Source: a virus
IMG/VR virus record: IMGVR_UViG_3300042731_008775
Span: 1 to 25,545 of that record
Reading direction: 5' to 3' (one strand)
DNA: 25,545 nt
Made by a program: the position numbers and the translations under genes. Shown piece by piece: positions 7,746 to 15,500 of this stretch. Within the stretch, counting starts at the first letter, position 1. Each line of letters begins with the position of its first letter. The notes under the pieces were generated by a model. It saw nothing but the letters and a program-made list of their open reading frames with translations, was not told the origin of the DNA and searched no databases.

Positions 7746-7794
7746 CACAAGCGTTTATGGTCTCCACATGCCCTGCGGCGACTTTGCGTTCAAA
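7746..7794 (-). promoter_or_regulatory. Promoter-like module TTTGAAC-N28-CATAAACGCTTGTG, copy 2
   Basis: TTTGAAC (7794-7788) and CATAAACGCTTGTG (7759-7746) on the minus strand are separated by exactly 28 bases. TCGCCG and TGGAGA occupy the same relative places as in the copy at 6081-6129. This copy lies in the only noncoding gap before the major capsid gene. TTTGAAC is also one arm of an inverted repeat, GTTCAA-N9-TTGAAC (7788-7808). Presumed phage late-type promoter or operator. Confidence 0.5.
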
Positions 7795-7821
7795 ATATTT
7801 GCTTGAACAATCCATGTTTAA

Positions 7822-8757
7822 TTAACGGAGCTGACTCATCGGAACACCCATGAGTTCATCATCATCGGTATCTTCTGTCAGTTCAGCCCCTGTTCCCTCT
7901 CCGGTTTCCTCAGCAAGAGCACGCTTTAAACCCTTGCGGAGTCGCTTGTACTCTTCAGACACCGGGTTTTCGGAATCGTAGGCCTCGATAAGAGCTTCAA
8001 CCCGTTCCTTCGTGGTTGGATTGGCTTCCATAACATACGCACGCACCTTGGCAGCCCGTGGATGCTTGGCAATCTTCTTCTCCAGGTAAGCCCGGACAAA
8101 CCCTTGGGCCCCTATAGCAAGCGCCTTGTCACGCTCCTCTTTGAGTTGCGCAATTTCAGCATCCTTGCGTCGAAGCTCGGATTCACGCTCTTTCTCTTCC
8201 TCGATTTCCGCTTGCATGCCCTCGATGATTTCATCGACAGCCTCTTTGAATTCCTCGATGTTCCGGTATTGATCCAGATCTTCGACATGTTCCAAGACGG
8301 CCTTGGGCGACACAGACTCATCAAGCGAGGTCTCCAGATACAGGCGGAATGCCATCTGGCGAGCCGCCGAAGAGAGCTTCGTGTTCTCTTCCTTCTGCTC
8401 GGCGATAGCCTTATCCTGGCTGGCGATTCGCTCCTCTAGAGTAGCGATTTTACTTGTCAGACGGGCGATCTCTTGATTTTCGTCCGCCTCAAACATATAA
8501 GGGCTCAAGAGGCCCTTGAGTTGTTCCACAACACCCTGTGCACCGGCCACGGCGGGATCATTGAGTAGATCCGCACGTACTTGCTCTTCGACTTCTTTTC
8601 GCACAGCCTTGCCAACAGACTCCAGTTGTTGTTCGAATTCTTCCTTGAGGGCGACGCGAGCGTGCTCACGCGCTTCGGGAGCAACTTCTTCTGCAATTTG
8701 CTTCCGAATCTCCGCTACGACCTCAGGATGCTCTTTAATGAATTTTGCGATGTCCAT
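7822..8757 (-). CDS. Nested scaffold (prohead core, gp22-like), 311 aa, internal start
   Basis: Within the protease/scaffold frame an ATG at 8757 (MDIAKFIKEHPEV) has GGGAG (8771-8767) nine bases upstream, exactly where the protease domain ends and the coiled coil begins. A nested scaffold from the 3' part of a protease gene is known in lambda (C/Nu3). The protein would be almost entirely helical: residues about 5-70 and 90-220 are heptad-like and rich in Glu, Lys, Arg and Ala, with an acidic end (TEDTDDDELMG). It would assemble inside the prohead and be degraded by the protease. Internal initiation is inferred. Confidence 0.55.
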   Translation of the reverse strand: MDIAKFIKEHPEVVAEIRKQIAEEVAPEAREHARVALKEEFEQQLESVGKAVRKEVEEQVRADLLNDPAVAGAQGVVEQLKGLLSPYMFEADENQEIARLTSKIATLEERIASQDKAIAEQKEENTKLSSAARQMAFRLYLETSLDESVSPKAVLEHVEDLDQYRNIEEFKEAVDEIIEGMQAEIEEEKERESELRRKDAEIAQLKEERDKALAIGAQGFVRAYLEKKIAKHPRAAKVRAYVMEANPTTKERVEALIEAYDSENPVSEEYKRLRKGLKRALAEETGEGTGAELTEDTDDDELMGVPMSQLR

Positions 8758-10518
8758 GCTTTTATTCTCCCTTTCCTCGGCCACAAATGCTGGATGAGCC
8801 CCTGCGTTCGCCGGATCGGCAACAACATCCCACGTGACGAGTCGATAGTCCTCCTGGACTACATGATTCCCCTCGTCATCCGGAATAACAGATCCAAAAC
8901 CGCGACTACTTACTCCAAGGCGACCACCACGACGTGCAATGGCCAGGAGTTGATCACCGTTTTTGGTACCGGGGATAATTTCGAGCTTTCCAATAATCTC
9001 GTTATTTTCGTTGATCTCAGCCCCAAGAACAAAATGGCTTACGCGAGATAATTTGGTCTTTCCGTCGCTATTCCCAGTCCAGAATGCCTGACCATTTTGC
9101 TCCATATAGAAAGATCCATATGTTGTAGTTAAACAATAAATATTTCCATCATGATACTCTTCTTCTACGGAAATAAAACGTGGATCCATCCAAATGTTTT
9201 TAGAATTACTAATATGCAACTGGTGCAATGGCACCTTATTTTCTGCCTTGATTACTCTTCCGGCAAAAACATAATCACTATCTGGAAGAATCGTGGAAAC
9301 ACTTCCAGAACCACCACTTAGAACAATACATTCGTGCAAATCCCTTATGAGTCTTTCAGAAACAGAAAACACATCCTGTCTTATGTTTACTACACAACCA
9401 TCTCTTTTAACTTGCTCATGAATGCTTTCTTTAACCGATGTAAGAAGGTTTTTGTCTTTACCATTTCCAGCAACCATTCTTCCATCACCAATTGTAAACC
9501 AATATACAAGCAGCCTAAGATCATCAAATGACAGATTATTTTTGACGTCTTCCGGGATGTATTTTGTGTATTTGTTACCCAGTGGCTTCAAATACTCATA
9601 TATTCTCTTGTCAGAGACTACAAATCCACTATCTATCTCTCTCCAGTTAAGCTCCGATGGCATACGATCAATAATCTCAGTCTTAATAAGATTCCTGCAC
9701 CACCCATTCTTCTGAGAGATGAGCACATCATAGTTATCTACACTATCAGCAGAGCAATGCCCCTCTGATAAATATATGCCCATAAATGATGCCCAAACAC
9801 TTGAATCAATAACCATCGGTTGAGATACATCATTTGCGAATCTACCGGATGATTTAACACCTGGAATTACGAAATGCTTCGGTCCTTCACATTTAAACAG
9901 AGCAGTCTTGGGAATAGCATAATGGCTATACCTAACAGGAGCATCTACTACATCTCTAACCTGAACCATCTCTTGGTGGATACCTGATTCACCAGGTCTT
10001 TTATCAAGTACCATTTTATGGTTTGGTGTAAATGTACTATCAATATGCCGACCATAAACATGATAAACTTTACCATTATAAGGTTCGTCAATAATTGCAT
10101 TCACATCTGAGAGTACAGCATTCCCATCCACGCGGGACCATACTTTATCGCCAACATTTATATCCCTGAAATTCTTCCATCCGTCCCTTGTGAGAACTCT
10201 AAAGTCATCAGAGGTTAAACAAGGGTGATCAGACTCCCCGTACACGCCACGAGCCTGCATATCAGGAAGAAGACGTTCAATTTCCCGGCTCATTACGGGA
10301 CGTGTGTATTTCCGCTTATTCGCTGTCGCTTGCTCAACAAGACCAAGACGCCCATTGAGATAAAAACGGAGTTCACCGCCTTCTTTCTCCTCAAAGAAAT
10401 CCGTTGGTTTTACCTCAAACCAAAAGGCATCTTCCAGTAGCGGTTTGTCAAGTCCATTGGGTTCAAAGACAACATCGTTACCACCATTGGACTCTAGCAG
10501 GCTCTGGATAACATTCAT
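7822..10518 (-). CDS. Prohead protease (T4 gp21-like) with intein, fused to scaffold; 898 aa precursor
   Basis: Matures the prohead by cleaving core and shell proteins. The N-terminal part (residues 1-99 and 484-587) is a gp21/S77-type serine protease. The catalytic His is in GESDHP (H98), the Ser is in RLGVSSRG (S537 or S538), and Asp in VTWDVVADP (D569) is a candidate third residue. An intein (100-483) follows DHP directly. After splicing the sequence runs DHP-SDGKTKLSRVSHFV, as in the family. Residues 588-898 are a highly charged coiled coil with an Asp/Glu-rich end, like a T4 gp22 scaffold. The start at 10518 has GGAG eight bases upstream and follows the head-core gene by 15 bases. The spliced product would be 514 aa. 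T4 uses separate genes 21 and 22, so the fusion is unusual. Confidence 0.88.
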   Translation of the reverse strand: MNVIQSLLESNGGNDVVFEPNGLDKPLLEDAFWFEVKPTDFFEEKEGGELRFYLNGRLGLVEQATANKRKYTRPVMSREIERLLPDMQARGVYGESDHPCLTSDDFRVLTRDGWKNFRDINVGDKVWSRVDGNAVLSDVNAIIDEPYNGKVYHVYGRHIDSTFTPNHKMVLDKRPGESGIHQEMVQVRDVVDAPVRYSHYAIPKTALFKCEGPKHFVIPGVKSSGRFANDVSQPMVIDSSVWASFMGIYLSEGHCSADSVDNYDVLISQKNGWCRNLIKTEIIDRMPSELNWREIDSGFVVSDKRIYEYLKPLGNKYTKYIPEDVKNNLSFDDLRLLVYWFTIGDGRMVAGNGKDKNLLTSVKESIHEQVKRDGCVVNIRQDVFSVSERLIRDLHECIVLSGGSGSVSTILPDSDYVFAGRVIKAENKVPLHQLHISNSKNIWMDPRFISVEEEYHDGNIYCLTTTYGSFYMEQNGQAFWTGNSDGKTKLSRVSHFVLGAEINENNEIIGKLEIIPGTKNGDQLLAIARRGGRLGVSSRGFGSVIPDDEGNHVVQEDYRLVTWDVVADPANAGAHPAFVAEERENKSMDIAKFIKEHPEVVAEIRKQIAEEVAPEAREHARVALKEEFEQQLESVGKAVRKEVEEQVRADLLNDPAVAGAQGVVEQLKGLLSPYMFEADENQEIARLTSKIATLEERIASQDKAIAEQKEENTKLSSAARQMAFRLYLETSLDESVSPKAVLEHVEDLDQYRNIEEFKEAVDEIIEGMQAEIEEEKERESELRRKDAEIAQLKEERDKALAIGAQGFVRAYLEKKIAKHPRAAKVRAYVMEANPTTKERVEALIEAYDSENPVSEEYKRLRKGLKRALAEETGEGTGAELTEDTDDDELMGVPMSQLR
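9070..10221 (-). mobile_element. Intein in the prohead protease, 384 aa, LAGLIDADG type
   Basis: Residues 100-483 of the precursor. It begins with Cys (CLTSDDFRVLTRDGW), has a block-B-like TFTPNHKMVL, and ends FWTGN before Ser+1. The residue before the final Asn is Gly rather than the usual His, a variant seen in some inteins. Two degenerate LAGLIDADG motifs, WASFMGIYLSEGHC (Glu252) and LLVYWFTIGDGRM (Asp345), keep their acidic residues, so the homing endonuclease may be active. It interrupts the protease just after the catalytic His-Pro. The 60 bases at 9121-9180 are about 28% G+C by hand count, against about 53% at 8161-8220 in the host gene. Confidence 0.92.
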
Positions 10519-10533
10519 GACCGACGCTCCACT

Positions 10534-11514
10534 CTACTTGATCCCCATAAGTTTGCGAATACCGTCCAAAACGGAATCTTCAACCAATGGAGAACTGTCC
10601 CAGATGGAGAGTTCATTGTCCACGCGACTGGATTCGACGATGTCCTTGGCATTATCCATGAACGCCTTGTCAATCCCCTCCAGGACGTTGTGTTCGGACA
10701 TCAGGGTCCCCACATTGTCCATGGCATCGGCCAGGGTAGACTCCAGCATGCGGCGATTCTTCAGGGTTACGATACCGTCCATCTTCTCCATCTCACGGAG
10801 AACAGCCTCGGCACCAACAGCTACACCGGCGAAGGCCCGTGCAATATCCTCACTCTCGGAAATCACCGAACCGGCAGCCAGCTCGCCGAGATCTGCCAGA
10901 CCATTGAAGGCCGTACTGAAAGACTCGAATTGCTCTCGGGGATCATGTTCCATGGCATTCGCCAGCTCGGCAATGTCCTCCAGAACACTGGACTCGAAAG
11001 CATTGGGGATGTCATTCTCACGGAACATCTTCCCCTTTTTGGAACCACCGCGAGCTGCCAACTTCTTCGCATGGATCTTCCGCTGCTTCTTGGCAACTGC
11101 CGTCTTGCCTTTGCGGGTCTTCTTGGCCATGTATTGGCGACCCTGGCTCGTCTTGAGCCATTTCTTCATTTTCTTCCGGCGCGCTTTTCGCTTACTGACA
11201 GACGCAAGCCTGATGAATCCCTCTTCGAGACCAGCGTCCACCGCAATCTCGTCCAACTCATCATCGGTCAGGTTGTCAACGGCCTCTTCGAGATCAAGGT
11301 CGTCATCGTCCTCGGCATCTTCTTCCAGCTCATCGTCGTCATCAGAGAGATAACCAATCTCACCAAGGCCACTGGTGTCTTCGTCACCAGTGGATTGATC
11401 AACCTCTCCCTCTTTCCCGTATTCACTCTCTTGGAGCTCCGGGAAGGTCTCGTTGATCGCGTCCTCGGTCAAACCGAGATGCTGGAGGATCTCCTTCAGT
11501 GTTGGATACTTCAT
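10534..11514 (-). CDS. Putative prohead core protein, 326 aa
   Basis: No firm family match. GGAGG lies eight bases before the ATG. Residues about 28-98 are extremely acidic (SDDDDELEEDAEDDDDLDLE). Residues about 105-165 are extremely basic (KRKARRKKMKKWLK, KKTRKGKTAVAKKQRKIHAKK). The rest is a regular, probably coiled or bundled helical region. Such separated charge blocks fit an internal head-core protein that contacts DNA or scaffold, like the small core genes 67 and 68 that lie between portal and protease in T4. The match is by position and composition only. Confidence 0.65.
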   Translation of the reverse strand: MKYPTLKEILQHLGLTEDAINETFPELQESEYGKEGEVDQSTGDEDTSGLGEIGYLSDDDDELEEDAEDDDDLDLEEAVDNLTDDELDEIAVDAGLEEGFIRLASVSKRKARRKKMKKWLKTSQGRQYMAKKTRKGKTAVAKKQRKIHAKKLAARGGSKKGKMFRENDIPNAFESSVLEDIAELANAMEHDPREQFESFSTAFNGLADLGELAAGSVISESEDIARAFAGVAVGAEAVLREMEKMDGIVTLKNRRMLESTLADAMDNVGTLMSEHNVLEGIDKAFMDNAKDIVESSRVDNELSIWDSSPLVEDSVLDGIRKLMGIK

Positions 11515-11533
11515 ATCAAATTCCTCCCTACGG

Positions 11534-12397
11534 TTAAACCGTAACTAAATCAGAGATCATCTTGACGGCAAATTGCTGTCCAAGATGTATATTCTTCATA
11601 TCTTCCATAATAGCGTCATGTATCTGCGCAGCTGTCTTACTGTGTCCAACGCGAGCACTTTCAACACCTTGATCTGCGAGGGCACGAATCTCCTCGAAAT
11701 TTTCAACCAAATCAGCAATGGCCTCATCGAAGTCCTGTAACGCCCTTGCCTCTGCATCAGTTCTCTTCTCAACGATCTGCTCATACTGGGCAACAGCAAA
11801 GGAGAGATCGGAGAAAGCCTCAGATAGCTTCTTTTTCATACTCAAGAGTGACCTGGTCAATGTGACACCATTGATAGCCCCGTTTACCTCAACATATCGA
11901 CGATCATGGAACTCCCTGGAAGACTCACCAAGGTAACGCGCAACATTTGCGATAACGGATTCTGTGAGGATATATTGGCGCCAAGTACGATCAGCATTCA
12001 ATACGGACTTCAACTGATCGGAGAAATCTGACTTCCCGTCCCGGGAATCCCTGTCCTCCAATATGGCAGAAACAACGTTGTTCGTGTCTCCGCCATCCAA
12101 GAATCCACACAAGGCCATGGAAAGGTGGTCCTTGGTACCAACCTCATATGAGGAGAGTTCACCCAGCTGAACCCGGTTCTCAGTTATCTCGTATGGTGCC
12201 TCAAAGAAACCACGCTGTTCCACAAAAATCACAACCCGATCTTGATATGTGGAAACCAAGTGTGAGGGACCACCAAAAGACACAGACGATGCCTTTACTG
12301 CTTCAGAAACCTCTTGCATCATCTGTTCATACGATCCGCGCATCAATTCCCTCATCGCGTCTCTGTCAATCACTATTTTCTGCATCTTGTTTCTCAT
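11534..12397 (-). CDS. Hypothetical head-core-region protein, 287 aa
   Basis: AGGTG six bases before the ATG at 12397 supports this start over the upstream in-frame GTG (12412). Residues about 40-75 look like a small beta unit (HLVSTYQDRVVIFVEQRGFF). The region from about 185 to the end is helical and charged (MKKKLSEAFSDLSFAVAQYE, then DEAIADLVENFEEIRALAD). It is the first gene after a sigma70-like promoter and precedes the acidic/basic core protein and the protease. This suggests a role in head morphogenesis. No family recognised. Confidence 0.65.
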   Translation of the reverse strand: MRNKMQKIVIDRDAMRELMRGSYEQMMQEVSEAVKASSVSFGGPSHLVSTYQDRVVIFVEQRGFFEAPYEITENRVQLGELSSYEVGTKDHLSMALCGFLDGGDTNNVVSAILEDRDSRDGKSDFSDQLKSVLNADRTWRQYILTESVIANVARYLGESSREFHDRRYVEVNGAINGVTLTRSLLSMKKKLSEAFSDLSFAVAQYEQIVEKRTDAEARALQDFDEAIADLVENFEEIRALADQGVESARVGHSKTAAQIHDAIMEDMKNIHLGQQFAVKMISDLVTV

Positions 12398-12432
12398 GTA
12401 AAACACCTGCACAAAAATTGTGCCTGTAAACC

Positions 12433-12461
12433 ATTACAGCGTTTCCCAAAACGCTTGTCAA
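12433..12461 (-). promoter_or_regulatory. Sigma70-like promoter with palindromic spacer
   Basis: On the minus strand TTGACA (12461-12456), a 17-base spacer and TGTAAT (12438-12433) form a near-consensus promoter about 35 bases upstream of the 287-aa gene. The spacer together with the first -10 base reads AGCGTTTTGGGAAACGCT, a perfect inverted repeat (7-bp arms, 4-base centre), a plausible operator. AAACGCTTGT on the opposite strand here also occurs in both capsid-region promoter modules. Confidence 0.65.
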
Positions 12462-12510
12462 AGAAACGCATATTTTTTCAGTGTCTTATGAGGCTTTGTG
12501 GGACAGCATG

Positions 12511-12534
12511 TGTCTAGTATGTGCTTACTAGACA
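12511..12534. repeat. 9-bp perfect inverted repeat spanning the portal stop codon
   Basis: TGTCTAGTA, a 6-base loop TGTGCT, and TACTAGACA. The portal stop codon lies in one arm. No T-run follows in the minus direction, so it is not an intrinsic terminator. It could be an mRNA-stabilising or processing hairpin, or a protein-binding site upstream of the promoter at 12433-12461. Confidence 0.6.
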
Positions 12535-15500
12535 GATCGTGAAGTAGAGCGGATTGTCGCCGCCAGCTCACGCAAAAGATTTCCAGTTTCTCTCATGGAC
12601 CGACCAAGATAGCTATCGGGACGCTCCAGTTCACGACGAACAATCTTCTCGATGCGCTTCTCATCCTCGGGATTCCCATCGAATAAATCCCGCTCGGTCA
12701 ATGGACGCGTGATCCTGCCAAATTGAGGACGTATAATACGGCCAGAAACAGACTCGAATCCCATGCCACCAGGTGCCCCGCCTTCGCCACCGGCATCCTT
12801 TTTCTTCTGCATCATAATGGATTCGATTTCATCATCAGAAAGTCGATAGATGTTTTTGAGGAGCCAATGATGAGATACATGCCTTTCCATTGAAGAGGCC
12901 AGCTCCGCTCGCGTACGCAAGGCTTCCATTTGTCCTAGCTCAAAAATAGACGAAGGAACAGTCATTCTGATATCGAACTTCACGGCAGCTGGATCGATTC
13001 TTTTTGCTGCCAGATTTACCTTGGCAATCCTGCGCATCCCATTTACAACTTCACGCTGTACACGCAACACCGTACGCGCAAATCTAACGTCTTCCTGACT
13101 ATTATGAACTATTACGCCTGCTTGCACGGCAAAATTGTGATACCCATCAACCGTCAAGTCATATGTATCAATAACTGGACCAGGTCGAACAGAAACAACC
13201 TTATGATTGTGCCATCTTCTATTTGCACTATCCCTGAATTTACTACTCGCCATGTATTTATCGGCAAAATCTTTGTACTTTACACCAGTATCAGAAAGGA
13301 CCCGATATATAACAGATATTCCCCACCCCGTCCATTTTGACAACTCGACAAGGCTCCTGCATCGATAGCTCCTTGCTACATTCACAAGTTCCTCAAAAGA
13401 CGTACCACTAATAAATCTTGGATTACCTTCACCAGTCATTCTCAATGAGTGTTCATTACAAACATCCATGTATCGATCAGAGGAACGATACTTATTGATT
13501 CCATCACTTGGATCTGAATGACGAGCCCTCATTAGATCAGAGTGTTTCTTTCTATATGCTTCTGATCTCATTACTCTTTGAAACTTTGAGCCTTCCCCCC
13601 TGTTGAATAAGTTTTTTTGTATGACAGCTTTGCCTTCATCTGTCTTGAGCCACTCTTTTTGTGCCTTTATTTTCTTATCAACTACATCAGGACGCATAAG
13701 CGTCTTCTCAGCATGCCTTGCATGAAGCCTGATATGCTCATGAATACCCATTATCTTTAGATTTTCTGGACGATTGTCACATTTATGAAAATTAACATGA
13801 TGCCTAACGGATCCATTTCCAACACCATCAAACAATGAATCCGTTACCATCCGATGAGTGAACCTCCAATTATCATCACCAGGATCGTAAACTTCCTCAT
13901 AACCAGACATGTTACCAATAGAATCCCTTCGATACAGGGGCATCACTGAATCTCCAGCTTTTAAATTACCAGCCTCCTCATAATGACCATCACGCATCAT
14001 GATCGGATGATCCGGAGTACACGTCAGAACCTCACCGTTATCCAACTCAACCTCAACTGTCTCAGCCTGGCGTCTTGTCAACCGGGCATTTCTCGCTAAC
14101 CCAGGGACGATATTGTTTTGATCGTCAACAGAATACACCCAGAACGGATCATCCCTCTTCGACAACTCGGCAATCGTCGGCTCTGTACCATCTAACAATG
14201 GAACCTTTGTGTCTCCAGCTAAACACAAAGTAGCTCTTGAAGGTTGATTCTCGTCATATCCCATGTAGGCGCGCGGGACCTTCAAGGCTGCATAGAGCTT
14301 GTACAAGAAATACTGAACGTCATCTACCTGCTGATACGATGGGCCAGCCAAAGACTCGACACGTGTGCTCTCCCTACCATCTCTCATGGCAAGAAAGAAG
14401 TCCTGATCCATGCTCATCGGGTTTGCACGAAGATTGAGCTTGCCACTCTTTGGATCGATAAATTTCTTTTTCTTTAGACGATGCATCGCCTCTTGAACAA
14501 TGCGCTCTGCTTCGCGGCGTGGGGCCTTCCCCGTATCAATATAGAAGGCATACCGAGATGGGCTTCTTGTGTTGTGCACAACAACACCATCTGCGACAAA
14601 GTTATGTTCCTCTGAATCAACGCCAATATCCCATATATCATCAGTATCAACAAGTTCTACGGAGTTCACAACCTCTGACATTGGTTGACGATTCATAGAC
14701 CAAGATATTGAGTAAGATTCCCTATCAGAAAGCACGTGTCCATTGTTTAATATCTGCATGCCACCACTTCGGGTTCTACACGATATGCGAGTAACACAGA
14801 GCCCCATTTGCATTACAAGGTCCCTTATGTCACCAACTAACTCTTTATTACACAATTCTATAGAACACCTATCATGAGATACTCTTCCACGGTTTTCACT
14901 GACTCCACCCTGCGCTCTCCATCCATCTGCATCAACAAAGCCATCAATAAAAGCCGATCTGATTGCATATGATGACTGGAATATCCACTTTGGAACCCGC
15001 TTACTGTGCGCACCAGTAACAAACCCATTCATGATCATAAAATCATACAGAGGCTTAGATGATATAGAAACACGTCCAACACAGCTATGAACAGATCTCC
15101 TACCTACAGAGAAGGATGATTCGCCAAAAAACAATTCCAGTAGTTCTCTGTACTTATCGTTAACATCTTTTTTATCACCTGCCGCAAATCCAACTTCTCG
15201 CACAAAACACTTGCTTCCATCCTTAATAGATTCCCTCTCAGAAACAAAGCCATCGCCGAGCAAAAAACCAAATAATCTAGCAAAGTCAGGAGTCACATAA
15301 TCGGGGATATTGTGTCTTCTCCTGCCTCCAAAATCGTCCCATGTCTCCATGTCGTAGTCACTTGATCCATTTTCAAGTAGTATCCGATTTGCAGCGTTCG
15401 TATTAAGAATATATTTACCGTCCAAAAAATCCTTAATTAAATTAGACTGTACACCACACGAATCCTGTAGGTGACGTATACCAACATTCAACGAGGTGGC

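Noticed and set aside
10445-11353. Long plus-strand open frame (302 codons) and others such as 6312-7253
   Set aside because: They lie opposite genes with clear family signatures or ribosome sites, are Ser/Arg-rich shadows of biased codons, and lack ribosome sites. All credible genes are on the minus strand.
12511-12534. Portal-stop hairpin as an intrinsic terminator
   Set aside because: No T-run follows in the direction of transcription.
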